Shown here piece after piece: positions 54,018-62,846 of a stretch of 64,000 nucleotides of DNA. The position numbers and the translations under genes are program-made. Position 1 is the first letter of the stretch. Every line of letters begins with the position of its first letter. The stretch is from CBDFKV01 sp965249035 (lineage in GTDB: Bacteria > Pseudomonadota > Gammaproteobacteria > Arenicellales > Poriferihabitantaceae), in contig CBDFKV010000007.1 in assembly GCA_965249035.1 (NCBI GenBank), positions 1,240,001 to 1,304,000 of the forward strand, read 5' to 3'. The notes beneath the pieces are model-generated. The model saw only the letters and a list, made by a program, of their open reading frames with translations. It was not told where the DNA came from and did no database searches.

Positions 54018-54097
54018 GTCATCGCGAGCGAAGTGCGACGATCTATTGGTTCAAAGCGCACTATAGATTGCCGCGTCGCTACGCTTCTCGCAATGAC
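54018..54097. repeat. Palindromic interspersed repeat
   Basis: GTCATCGCGAGCGAAGTGCG at the left mirrors CGCTACGCTTCTCGCAATGAC at the right, forming an imperfect hairpin of about 80 bp in the gap between yciA and betB. Similar GTCATTGCGAGCG..CGCTCGCAATGAC elements recur in many proteobacterial genomes. It may also act as a bidirectional terminator, but has no clean T-run. Confidence 0.6.
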
Positions 54098-54110
54098 TAA
54101 TATTTGAGAG

Positions 54111-55574
54111 CTAATAGGGCGAATCGACATCACCCAACTCAACATAAACGCTTTTGAGTTGGGTATAGTGTTCGATTGCAGCGCGACCATTTTCACGACC
54201 AAAGCCTGATTCCTTATAGCCTCCAAACGGCATTTCGCTGGGAGTGATATTGTAGTTATTGATCCAGCAAGTCCCGGCTTGCAGCTCGGCAACCACCCGA
54301 TGCGCTCTGGAAATATCGCGCGTAAAAACGCCCGCCGCTAAACCCATACTGGTGCTGTTGGCCCGACTCACCACCTCGGATTCGCTGTCAAACGCCAGGA
54401 CTGACATTACTGGGCCGAATATCTCATCTTGCACGATCGTCATATCATCGCTGCAGTCGGCAAAAACAGTTGGCTCTACGAAGCAGCCTGATTCCAGGCC
54501 AGCAACCGTTGCCGCTTTGCCACCACAAACCAATCGTGCGCCCGCCGCCATACCGGCATCGATATAGCCAAGCACTGTATCTCTATGCTGCGCATGAATC
54601 AGTGAGCCAACCTGAGTGCTCTCTGCCATTGGATCGCCAATAACCAAGCCCTGAGTTCGCTCAGTGAGTCGGTGTAAAAACTCCTCTTGAATACCACGCT
54701 CAACAAATACCCGGGTTCCGTTCGAGCAAACTTCACCTTGGGTATAAAAATTTGCCACCATCGCCGCTGAAACTGCGTTATCTAGATTCGCATCAGCAAA
54801 GATAATCAGCGGTGATTTACCCCCCAATTCCATGGTCACGTGCTTCAAGGTGCCCGCCGCCGCGGCCATAATTTTCTTGCCAGTCGCTACCGAGCCAGTC
54901 AAGGAAACTTTAGCAATGCCCGTATGTTCAACCAAAGCACGGCCAACATCCACGTCGCCCTGAACTACGTTAAACACGCCGTCTGGCAAACCTGCTTCAG
55001 AATAGATTTCAGCCAACTTAAGCACGCTTAACGGCGTTTCTTCAGAGGGCTTGAACACCATTGCATTACCGCAAGCCAGCGCCGGTGCGGACTTCCAGCA
55101 GGCAATTTGAATCGGGTAATTCCACGCACCAATCCCTGCGCAAACGCCAAGTGGCTCACGGCGGGTATAGAAAAAAGCGCTATTGAGATCAACGTGCTCA
55201 CCGTGCAAGCTGGGTGCCAAACTGGCAAAGTATTCAATCGCATCAGCACCTGTCACCACATCAACCGCTTCCGCCTCTTGAATGGGCTTGCCGGTATCCT
55301 GCACTTCAACTTCAGCCAGCTCACGATTACGTTGCCGCAATAGGTAAACCGCTTTATGCAACACCCGCGCGCGCTCAGTACCGGTCATCCGCCGCCAGGT
55401 TTCAAAGCCTTTTTGGGCCGAAGCCACCGCCCGGTCAACATCAGCACTGGAAGCTTTATCGACCTCAGCAAGTAGCTCGCCGGTCGCTGGGTTGACCGTA
55501 GCAAAATGCTCCCCAGAACTCGCTGGCGAGTGTTTTCCACCAATATAGAGTCCTTGCTTGTTTGACTGAGTCAT
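54111..55574 (-). CDS. betB: Betaine aldehyde dehydrogenase
   Basis: Oxidises betaine aldehyde to glycine betaine with NAD(P). 487 residues of the aldehyde dehydrogenase superfamily. The catalytic Glu is in VTMELGGKSPLIIFAD and the nucleophile Cys in FYTQGEVCSNGTRVFVE; GIGAWNYPIQIACWKSAPAL and EMPFGGYKESGFGRENGRAA are typical of BetB. It lies downstream of choXWV on the same strand, 61 nt after choV. Confidence 0.94.
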   Translation of the reverse strand: MTQSNKQGLYIGGKHSPASSGEHFATVNPATGELLAEVDKASSADVDRAVASAQKGFETWRRMTGTERARVLHKAVYLLRQRNRELAEVEVQDTGKPIQEAEAVDVVTGADAIEYFASLAPSLHGEHVDLNSAFFYTRREPLGVCAGIGAWNYPIQIACWKSAPALACGNAMVFKPSEETPLSVLKLAEIYSEAGLPDGVFNVVQGDVDVGRALVEHTGIAKVSLTGSVATGKKIMAAAAGTLKHVTMELGGKSPLIIFADANLDNAVSAAMVANFYTQGEVCSNGTRVFVERGIQEEFLHRLTERTQGLVIGDPMAESTQVGSLIHAQHRDTVLGYIDAGMAAGARLVCGGKAATVAGLESGCFVEPTVFADCSDDMTIVQDEIFGPVMSVLAFDSESEVVSRANSTSMGLAAGVFTRDISRAHRVVAELQAGTCWINNYNITPSEMPFGGYKESGFGRENGRAAIEHYTQLKSVYVELGDVDSPY

Positions 55575-55635
55575 TGCTCTTCTCTTGTTTTTGGGCGCAA
55601 CGCGCCATTAATCGTTTGCTCACGAAGGCTGCAAA

Positions 55636-56805
55636 TCAGCTTCTGTCTTTGCGCAGAATCGCGCGATAGATTTCATCATCACCGATAACGCCCAACACCT
55701 TTTGCTTGTCTACCAGCAATACCGGATTACCCGTAGCATGGCGGAACTCGATGATCTCACGCAAGCCGGTGGTGACTGGGGCAGTAACGATTTCGCTGCT
55801 AAGGGCAGACCGTTCAGGTGAAATATCAGCTGCATCGACAGGCACTAGGGAATTGCCATTAAAACGCACTTTTAGCGTCTGGTGCTTTTTGTCCACCTTC
55901 AGCCTGAGCTGGTTCGACTTAGCCAGCGCCAGATCTATCGGCGTCATCAGCGAAGACGCCTTCATCACATTCAGCGGGTTCATATGGGCGACAAAGCGAG
56001 TGACGTATTCGTTAGCCGGATTAAGCACTATATCCTCCGGCGTACCGTACTGAACGATCCGCCCTTCTTCCATAATCGCGATGTGAGAGCCGATTTTTAA
56101 GGCTTCATCCAAATCATGGCTAACAAATACAATGGTTTTATTCAGCGTTTGCTGTAGTTCGATCAATTCGTCTTGCAAATGGCTGCGGATCAATGGGTCC
56201 AGCGCTGAAAATGGCTCATCCATTAACAGAATATCAGCATCCGTTGCAAATGCTCGGGCCAAGCCAACACGCTGTTGCATCCCACCAGAAAGCTGAGAAA
56301 TCGGTTTATCCGCCCATTGAGTAAGTTGCACCAGTTCCAGCTTTTCATCGACTTGGCTGGTGATTTCATCCTTAGCAATACCGCGCAATTCCAAACCAAA
56401 GCCGACATTTTCTCGCACCGTCCGCCACGGCAATAAAGCGAATTGCTGAAACACCATTGCCACCCGCTCCATCCGCAGCTGGCGCAAGGTAGATGGGCTG
56501 CAATTGCCGACATCCGTACGGCTGTCATCGCCCGGCGCATGCACGAACACCGCGCCTCTAGTGATCTGATTCAAGCCATTTACCGCGCGTAATAAAGTCG
56601 ACTTACCCGAACCAGAAAGCCCCATCAAAACGCATATCTCCTGCTTCTCAACCGTGATCGACGCATCAGCAACCCCCAGCACCGCACCGCACTCACCCAA
56701 TATCTGGGCGCGCGTTTTTCCCGCATCCAATAGCGTTAACGCTTGTGCTTGCTGATCTCGATTTCCGAACAGAATGTCGACATTCTTAAACTCAATCGCT
56801 GGCAT
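55636..56805 (-). CDS. choV: Choline ABC transporter ATPase
   Basis: 389 residues from the ATG at 56805 (a TTG precedes it). Walker A VLMGLSGSGKSTLLRAVNGL, signature LSGGMQQRVGLARAFATDAD, Walker B ILLMDEPFSALDPL, then a C-terminal regulatory CBS-like part (FRHATGNPVLLVDKQKVLGV). The N-terminal extension (LTLLDAGKTRAQILGECGAV) before Walker A is a mark of ProV/ChoV-type betaine/choline transporters. Energises uptake with ChoW and ChoX. Confidence 0.92.
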   Translation of the reverse strand: MPAIEFKNVDILFGNRDQQAQALTLLDAGKTRAQILGECGAVLGVADASITVEKQEICVLMGLSGSGKSTLLRAVNGLNQITRGAVFVHAPGDDSRTDVGNCSPSTLRQLRMERVAMVFQQFALLPWRTVRENVGFGLELRGIAKDEITSQVDEKLELVQLTQWADKPISQLSGGMQQRVGLARAFATDADILLMDEPFSALDPLIRSHLQDELIELQQTLNKTIVFVSHDLDEALKIGSHIAIMEEGRIVQYGTPEDIVLNPANEYVTRFVAHMNPLNVMKASSLMTPIDLALAKSNQLRLKVDKKHQTLKVRFNGNSLVPVDAADISPERSALSSEIVTAPVTTGLREIIEFRHATGNPVLLVDKQKVLGVIGDDEIYRAILRKDRS

Positions 56806-56808
56806 CAA

Positions 56809-57654
56809 CTAATCCTCGCGGTGGGCGCGCATTTTAAATACGCGGTCGAGCAATATCGCCACCACCACAATCGCTAGCCCGGCTTCAAAACCTTTGGCAA
56901 TATTAACGGTATTGAGCGCTCTCAGCACCGGCACACCCAAGCCCGGCGCACCCACCATCGACGCAATCACCACCATCGATAGCGACAGCATGATGCACTG
57001 AGTAATGCCAGCCATGATATTCGGCAACGCGTGAGGCACTTCTATTTTCCACAATATTTGGCTTTTGGTCGCACCAAAGGCTTCACCGGCTTCGACCAGT
57101 GACTTAGGCACGCTACTAATCCCGAGACTAGTCAGACGAATTGGTGCGGGAATCGCAAAAATGACGGTTGAAATTAGGCCCGGCACCACTCCCAAGCCAA
57201 ACATAATCATGGTCGGTATCAGATACACAAAGGTGGGGATAGTTTGCATCAAATCCAAAATCGGCCGCATCGCGCTGTTAAGCCAAGGGCGGTGCGCAGC
57301 GGCGACCCCAAGCGGCACGCCCACAATAGTGCAGCTAAAAGTGGCAAACAGAATCAGCGCAAACGTGCGAACTGTTTCCTCCCAATAACCCAAGTTAATC
57401 ACCAACAATAGTGACAGAACGATCATTAAGCTCAGCTTCCAGGACCGATGAATCAGCCACGCACCCACTGCGAATAGCGCAATCAGCAAGAGTGCCGGCA
57501 CCCACAACATGATGTCACTTAAGCCTTCGATTAAAAATTTGAGCGAATCAGCAAAGGCATCAAAAATATAGGCGCCGTTGTCGAGTAACACATCGACAAA
57601 AGATTTGATCCATTGACCAAGGGGCAGTTTGTTATCGCTAAGCCATTGTTCCAT
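56809..57654 (-). CDS. choW: Choline ABC transporter permease
   Basis: 281 residues from ATG 57654, preceded by TAGGTGA; the frame extends further upstream but without a site. Six to seven membrane helices; the permease coupling loop EAGEAFGATKSQILWKIEVP (EAA-motif) faces ChoV. ProW/ChoW family. It follows choX across a strong hairpin (57686-57723), so expression below choX is probably reduced. Confidence 0.92.
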   Translation of the reverse strand: MEQWLSDNKLPLGQWIKSFVDVLLDNGAYIFDAFADSLKFLIEGLSDIMLWVPALLLIALFAVGAWLIHRSWKLSLMIVLSLLLVINLGYWEETVRTFALILFATFSCTIVGVPLGVAAAHRPWLNSAMRPILDLMQTIPTFVYLIPTMIMFGLGVVPGLISTVIFAIPAPIRLTSLGISSVPKSLVEAGEAFGATKSQILWKIEVPHALPNIMAGITQCIMLSLSMVVIASMVGAPGLGVPVLRALNTVNIAKGFEAGLAIVVVAILLDRVFKMRAHRED

Positions 57655-57685
57655 TGCGTCACCTATCAGGCGTAATAATAAACGT

Positions 57686-57723
57686 AAAAAGGCGGTGCCC
57701 AAGTCTTCGCTTGGGGCGCCGCC
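57686..57723 (-). terminator. Intercistronic hairpin with T-tail, choX-choW
   Basis: On the minus strand GGCGGCGCCCCAAG pairs with CTTGGGCACCGCC (minor mismatches), with a CGAAGA loop and a run of five T. It looks like a partial terminator between the binding-protein and permease genes, allowing more ChoX than ChoWV, as is common in ABC operons. Confidence 0.7.
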
Positions 57724-57759
57724 ATAATGGATTCGAGCATGTTGGTAAAGCTGTGAGGG

Positions 57760-58710
57760 TTAAAGTCCCAAATGTGCTGTAACCGCAGCTAAACCTTCAT
57801 CTCCGCTCGCGGTTTTAACTCCATCTAACCAGCCGTCAAGCGTACCGGGGTTCGCTTTCAACCATGCCGCCGCTGCATCATTGGGTTCTTCACTATCGTT
57901 CAAGATAGCGCCCATGATTTCGTTTTCCATCGCCAGGGTAAAAGTCAGATTACTCAACAGTGCGCCGACATTAGGGCATTCAGCCACATAACCCGCACGG
58001 ACGTTAGTGAACACTTCAGCGCCACCAAAGTTAGGGCCAAAATAGTCATCACCGCCGGTGAGATAAGCCATTGAAAAATTAGCGTTCATCGGATGCGGCT
58101 CCCAGCCCAGAAATACCACCCATTCTTTTTTGCGATCAGCTCGAGCCACCTGCGCCAGCATGCCCTGCTCACTGGACTCAACCACCTCAAAGCCTGTTAA
58201 GCCGAAGGCGTCTTTATCTATCATGTCCTGAATAATGCGGTTGCCGTCATTGCCCGGCTCGATGCCGTAGATTTTGCCGTCTAATTGATCTTCGAATTTG
58301 GCAATGTCAGCGAAATCTTTGATCCCACCATCGGCCGCGGCCTGATTGACTGCCAAGGTGTATTTGGCACCGGCAAGGTTCATGCCTAGGGTTTCAACCG
58401 AGCCATCTTCGCGGTATTGCTTGATATCGCCTTCCATGGTCGGCATCCAATTACCGAGAAAGACATCGATGTCACCATTTTTAAGGCTGGCGTAGGTGAC
58501 CGGTACTGACAACACGGTAGCGGTAGGCTCGTAACCAAGACCTTCGAGAACAACCGACGCAGCAGCGGTTGTGGCGGTGATATCTGTCCAGCCAACGTCA
58601 GAAAAACGCACCGCATTGCAATCAGCGGCGGTCGCTGACTGACCTACTAAAGCAGATGCAAAAGCCAAACACGTAGCCACCCGTTTCAGTCGTTGTGAAA
58701 ATTTTTGCAT
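57760..58710 (-). CDS. choX: Choline/betaine substrate-binding protein
   Basis: 316 residues with a signal peptide ending SATAAD and a GAGGAGG ribosome site. OpuAC/ChoX-type binding protein: VRFSDVGWTDITATTAAASV, DVFLGNWMPTMEGDIKQYRE, WVVFLGWEPHPMN. The Trp/Asp residues fit an aromatic box for a quaternary ammonium group. First gene of the leftward choline operon; divergent from betI. Confidence 0.93.
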   Translation of the reverse strand: MQKFSQRLKRVATCLAFASALVGQSATAADCNAVRFSDVGWTDITATTAAASVVLEGLGYEPTATVLSVPVTYASLKNGDIDVFLGNWMPTMEGDIKQYREDGSVETLGMNLAGAKYTLAVNQAAADGGIKDFADIAKFEDQLDGKIYGIEPGNDGNRIIQDMIDKDAFGLTGFEVVESSEQGMLAQVARADRKKEWVVFLGWEPHPMNANFSMAYLTGGDDYFGPNFGGAEVFTNVRAGYVAECPNVGALLSNLTFTLAMENEIMGAILNDSEEPNDAAAAWLKANPGTLDGWLDGVKTASGDEGLAAVTAHLGL

Positions 58711-58731
58711 TGCAACCTCCTCTCATCTCAT

Positions 58732-58757
58732 TTATATTAATTGGACGTTCAATATAA
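58732..58757. promoter_or_regulatory. Predicted BetI operator
   Basis: TTGGACGTTCAA (58741-58752) is a near-perfect palindrome, extended to TTGGACGTTCAATATAA, and resembles the BetI site of enterobacteria (TTGAACGTTCAA-type). It lies between the divergent choX and betI starts, so BetI could control both operons. Choline releases BetI in Escherichia coli; the same is inferred here. Confidence 0.7.
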
Positions 58758-58817
58758 AAGATAATTAGCGCATAGTCAACGGCTCTAAAACAACGGTAAT
58801 TACCACAGAATATACGC

Positions 58818-59408
58818 ATGCCAAAAGTCGGAATGAAGCCCCTGCGACGGAGCCAATTGATCAACGCAACCTTGGATTCCATCTACGAAAATGGCTTTGC
58901 GGACACCACTGTTGCCACCATTTCAAAGAAAGCAGGCGTTTCCAGCGGCATCATCGCACACTACTTTGGCAGCAAAGGCGACTTGCTGGAAGCAAGTATG
59001 CGCGAATTACTGAAAACGCTCGGTGACGACATCAGCGCACGACAACAACACGCCGACACACCGATTGAGAAAATACACGCCATTATCGATGGCAATTTTG
59101 ACCCCAAGCAAACGACCCCCCGCGCCTGTCAAACCTGGCTGGTATTTTGGGCACAAGCGCTGCACCAGCCTGAGCTGGCCCGATTGCAACGCGTCAACCG
59201 TATCCGTTTAAGGAGCAATTTACGCTACTGGGTTGGGCAACTTCTAACCGAACGCCAACACGTATTAAACGTCGCTGATGGCTTAGCTGCTTTAATCGAC
59301 GGGCTTTGGCTGCGTGGTGCATTTGAGAAAAATGGGATCGACCCTGATCGCAGTATTCACATTTGTCGAAATTACGTCAATCAACGCTTAGTCAAACCAC
59401 GCTCCTAA
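58818..59408 (+). CDS. betI: TetR-type choline-responsive repressor BetI
   Basis: 196 residues. N-terminal helix-turn-helix RRSQLINATLDSIYENGFAD, TTVATISKKAGVSSGIIAHY, FGSKGDLLEASMRELL; the GVSSGIIAHYFGSKGDLLEA run is typical of BetI. The C-terminal domain binds choline in homologues. It ends one base before betA. Confidence 0.93.
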   Translation: MPKVGMKPLRRSQLINATLDSIYENGFADTTVATISKKAGVSSGIIAHYFGSKGDLLEASMRELLKTLGDDISARQQHADTPIEKIHAIIDGNFDPKQTTPRACQTWLVFWAQALHQPELARLQRVNRIRLRSNLRYWVGQLLTERQHVLNVADGLAALIDGLWLRGAFEKNGIDPDRSIHICRNYVNQRLVKPRS

Positions 59409-59409
59409 A

Positions 59410-61008
59410 ATGCCCAACCCTTACGACATCATCATCCTGGGCGCAGGTTCCGCCGGTTGCGTGCTCGCCAATCGCTTATCCGAAGACCGTGGCACTAAGG
59501 TATTGCTGATTGAAGCCGGCAAATGGGCACCCTGGTGGGATTTCAGGGTACATATGCCCGCCGCACTGGCCTGGCCGCTCAACGGCAAGACCTACAATTG
59601 GGGTTATCAATCAGAGCCAGAACCGTTCATGAATAACCGCCGCATCGCCCACCCACGAGGCAAAGCAGTTGGCGGCTCATCAGCCATCAACGGCATGATT
59701 TTTGTACGTGGCAACCCGCAAGATTACGATAACTGGGCAGCCAATAAAGGCCTTGAGCACTGGTCTTACGCCGATAACCTGCCCTACTTCAAGAAGATGG
59801 AACGCTGGCTGGGTGGCGCTAGCCCCTATCGTGGCGATGATGGCCCTATGTCGATTTCGGTGGGCGCCTGCGAAAACCCCTTATTTAAAGCGTGGTTTGC
59901 CGCTGCACAGCAAGCAGGTTATCCTTTTTCAGAAGACCTAAACGGCGCGCAACAAGAAGGCGTTGGCCGATTTGATATGAGTGTTTTTGAGGGCAAACGT
60001 ATGAGCGTTGCGCGTGCTTATCTAAAGCCCGCGCTAGATCGGACCAATTTAACCGTCAAAACCGACACTCAAGTCGCCAGAATTAATATTAAAAATGAGA
60101 TCGCTACAGGGATTACCCTGGCTTCTGGAGCTACCATTCAGGGCAAAGAAATTATTAGTTGCCTCGGCGCATTTGGTTCACCACAACTATTGCAGCTCTC
60201 TGGCGTGGGTAATGCCAGCGATTTACAAGCCGTGGGCGTAGAAGTTGTACACGACTTACCCGGGGTTGGCGCTAACCTGCAAGACCATCTTGAAGTGTAC
60301 TTGCAACAAGCCTGCACTCAACCCGTCTCGCTCTACCCATCCCTCAAATGGTGGAACCAAGCCAAAATAGGCGTGCAGTGGTATCTCAGTAAAACCGGCG
60401 TTGGTGCGTCTAATCAGTTTGAAGCAGGCGGCTTTATTAAATCAAACGACAGCTACGACTACCCCAACCTGCAATATCACTTCCTGCCGATCGCGATTCG
60501 ATATGACGGCACGCCGCAGAAAGAGCACGGCTTTCAGGCGCATGTTGGCCCGGTATTATCAGATGCTCGCGGCTCAGTTAAACTGAAATCAAAAGACTTT
60601 CGTGATCCTCCCACTCTACGTTTCAACTATCTTTCTACCGAACAAGATCGGCGTGAATGGGTGGAAGCCATTCACAAAACCCGCGAGATTTTCGCGCAGC
60701 CTGCATTTGACCCGCTGCGCGGGCGTGAGCTATCGCCGGGGCACGAGGTACAAAGCGACGAAGAAATACTCGACTTTGTCCGCAGCCATGGCGAAAGCGC
60801 TTATCACCCCAGCTGTAGCTGTAAGATGGGTTATGACGACCACGCGGTCGTTGATGGGACACTCGCCGTTCATGGCATTAGTGGCTTGCGCGTAGTGGAT
60901 GCGAGTGTTTTTCCAGATATCCCCAATTGCAATTTAAATTGCACCACCATCATGACCGCTGAAAAGGCTAGTGATATCATTCAAGGCAACACCGCTTTAG
61001 CACGTTAA
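59410..61008 (+). CDS. betA: Choline dehydrogenase
   Basis: FAD-dependent GMC oxidoreductase, 532 residues. ADP-binding loop DIIILGAGSAGCVLANRLSE, GMC signatures HPRGKAVGGSSAINGMIFVR and GAFGSPQLLQLSGVGNAS, and the active-site His in SAYHPSCSCKMG. It oxidises choline to betaine aldehyde (and can go further) at the membrane. Follows betI directly. Confidence 0.94.
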   Translation: MPNPYDIIILGAGSAGCVLANRLSEDRGTKVLLIEAGKWAPWWDFRVHMPAALAWPLNGKTYNWGYQSEPEPFMNNRRIAHPRGKAVGGSSAINGMIFVRGNPQDYDNWAANKGLEHWSYADNLPYFKKMERWLGGASPYRGDDGPMSISVGACENPLFKAWFAAAQQAGYPFSEDLNGAQQEGVGRFDMSVFEGKRMSVARAYLKPALDRTNLTVKTDTQVARINIKNEIATGITLASGATIQGKEIISCLGAFGSPQLLQLSGVGNASDLQAVGVEVVHDLPGVGANLQDHLEVYLQQACTQPVSLYPSLKWWNQAKIGVQWYLSKTGVGASNQFEAGGFIKSNDSYDYPNLQYHFLPIAIRYDGTPQKEHGFQAHVGPVLSDARGSVKLKSKDFRDPPTLRFNYLSTEQDRREWVEAIHKTREIFAQPAFDPLRGRELSPGHEVQSDEEILDFVRSHGESAYHPSCSCKMGYDDHAVVDGTLAVHGISGLRVVDASVFPDIPNCNLNCTTIMTAEKASDIIQGNTALAR

Positions 61009-61033
61009 CCGGAATGGCCAGGAAACGAGCAAT

Positions 61034-61144
61034 ATGGTGACTGTGGATTTCTTTCGTTTTGATCATAACGGAAAGATAGTTGAGCATTGGGATTCAATAC
61101 AGGAGGTGCCAATTGAAACAAAAAATGGTAATCCTATGTATTAG
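61034..61144 (+). pseudogene. C-terminal fragment of a SnoaL-like protein
   Basis: 36 codons: MVTVDFFRFDHNGKIVEHWD followed by SIQEVPIETKNGNPMY and TAG. The DFFRFD.NGKIVEHWD.IQEVP pattern is the end of SnoaL-like (NTF2-fold) proteins. The rest of the gene is absent, so it is a remnant. Confidence 0.65.
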
Positions 61145-61181
61145 TCAATAAATAGCTGGATTCGAAGGAGTACCTCGATCT

Positions 61182-61583
61182 ATGAATAAAACACAAGGAA
61201 TTAATCACTTAGGCTTGTCGGTCAAAAACCTTGACCAGACTGTCTCGTTTTTTGTCGACTGTTTGGGTTGGGAGGAATCAGGAAGAGATGAAAGCTACCC
61301 CCGCTCAGCCGTCAGCGATGGTACAGTTCGTCTTACGCTTTGGGAGGTCGATCACAGCCTTCCGACTAATGATTTTCAGTTTAGAAAGAACATTGGCTTA
61401 CATCACTTTGCGCTGGAGGTTGGCTCAGAACAGGATCTCAACCAAATAGCAGACAATGTAAAGGACTATCCAGGCGTTAATATCGAATTCATGCCGGAAC
61501 CATTAGGGTTTGGCCCGAGGAAGCACATGATGTTCAATGAACCAGGAGGAATCCGGATTGAATTTATCTGGCCAGGCTCTTAA
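61182..61583 (+). CDS. VOC family (glyoxalase-like) protein
   Basis: 133 residues with an AAGGAG ribosome site. Two beta-alpha-beta-beta-beta units: INHLGLSVKNLDQTVSFFVD (His metal ligand) and GLHHFALEVGSEQDLNQIAD, ending NEPGGIRIEFIWPG (Glu ligand). Metal-dependent lyase, isomerase or dioxygenase; substrate unknown. Probably transcribed with the DUF1059 gene. Confidence 0.88.
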   Translation: MNKTQGINHLGLSVKNLDQTVSFFVDCLGWEESGRDESYPRSAVSDGTVRLTLWEVDHSLPTNDFQFRKNIGLHHFALEVGSEQDLNQIADNVKDYPGVNIEFMPEPLGFGPRKHMMFNEPGGIRIEFIWPGS

Positions 61584-61668
61584 TCAGCAAATGGAGTCGA
61601 ACCCGCAAAACCCGGGTCACCGATTTGAGTGGCAGAGGTAAACGTTCTAAAAAATACGGAGTGATAAA

Positions 61669-61905
61669 ATGAAGACTATGAACTGTAAGCAACTGGGTGG
61701 TGCCTGCGACAAAGAATTTTATGCCAATACATTCGAAGAAATTGCCGAGATGAGCAAGCAACATGGAACGGAAATGTACCAAAATAAAGATGAGGCCCAT
61801 CTTAAAGCAATGAATGAAATGCGGCAGCTTCTGCAGCAACCTGAAGCCATGGCAGCTTGGTTTGAAGACAAAAAGAAAGCCTTCGAAGCATTACCCGAAA
61901 GCTAA
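61669..61905 (+). CDS. DUF1059 family small protein
   Basis: 78 residues. MKTMNCKQLGGACDKEFYAN, TFEEIAEMSKQHGTEMYQNK and EAHLKAMNEMRQLLQQPEAM match DUF1059, with conserved Cys6/Cys13 and an FxAxTFEEI core, likely metal-binding. GGAGTG upstream. Role unknown. Confidence 0.85.
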   Translation: MKTMNCKQLGGACDKEFYANTFEEIAEMSKQHGTEMYQNKDEAHLKAMNEMRQLLQQPEAMAAWFEDKKKAFEALPES

Positions 61906-62070
61906 TGCTGGGGCCATTCTATTGTCACCTAAGCAAGTTGCTCAAACATCGTTCCGACAAAAGACGGCCCACTGGAGGTCGCCGGCTTGCACTGATTGGC
62001 AAAGCGTTAGACTACCCCCGAGTTTGAACCCGAGGTAACTGACAAGGTCAAAACTTGCGTAACTAAGGCG

Positions 62071-62787
62071 CTACTTCGTGTCGCGAAAACCAGACTTAAT
62101 CAATACCAAAAAAACTGCAGAAGCAATCCCCGCAGCGCCGAACATCATACACATCACCATGATTTGGTAGCGCGCGGCGATTAACGGCGAAACACCGGAC
62201 AGGATTTGGCCTGTCATCATGCCCGGCAGCGAGACCAAACCGACCGCGAACATCATATTCACGATCGGGATCAAAGAGGCTTGAAAGGCCGCTTTTCGGG
62301 CATCTTCATAGCTAACGCCTTTTTCTCGCTCTGAAAATACTCGCTCAGCTGCCAAGCTGACGCTATTCATCGCGGCTGAAAAAACCATTCCGGCAATCGG
62401 GATCACGTATTGTGGCGCGTACCATTTATCAAGCGTCAGCACCCCTTGAGTCACCAGCAGCAATGAGACACCGCCGCCGACGGCAATCGCAATCAGTGCA
62501 TTTTTATACAGCAATCGACGTTTGGTCTCGATTGTCCTGAGGGCGATCCAGCTTGAAATACAGACCATCGCTGACAACACCAGCACAATCAATAAGGCAC
62601 TGTCTGATGCAAACAAATACGCCAAAAAATAGCCGACGATCATGAGCTGAACCAGCATTCGTGCTAACGCATAAGCCACATTGACCGCCTTCAACGACCA
62701 CACAAACAGCACCGCCAGCACGATTAAAACCGGGATAAAGATGATCGCCAGATTGAGCAGCGGGATAACTTGTAGGGTTTGGTTCAT
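62071..62787 (-). CDS. FetB/UPF0014 family membrane protein
   Basis: 238 residues from ATG 62787 (a TTG at 62805 is in frame). About seven helices; VISLPGMMTGQILSG-like segment VGLVSLPGMMTGQILSGVSP and AMNSVSLAAERVFSEREKGV are family hallmarks. FetB pairs with ATPase FetA in putative iron export; no fetA is seen here, so it may be downstream outside or elsewhere. Confidence 0.85.
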   Translation of the reverse strand: MNQTLQVIPLLNLAIIFIPVLIVLAVLFVWSLKAVNVAYALARMLVQLMIVGYFLAYLFASDSALLIVLVLSAMVCISSWIALRTIETKRRLLYKNALIAIAVGGGVSLLLVTQGVLTLDKWYAPQYVIPIAGMVFSAAMNSVSLAAERVFSEREKGVSYEDARKAAFQASLIPIVNMMFAVGLVSLPGMMTGQILSGVSPLIAARYQIMVMCMMFGAAGIASAVFLVLIKSGFRDTK

Positions 62788-62846
62788 TGATGAATATTGG
62801 CTCAATAGCGGTTTAGATGCACAAAAGAAAATATCATCATGCTCGA

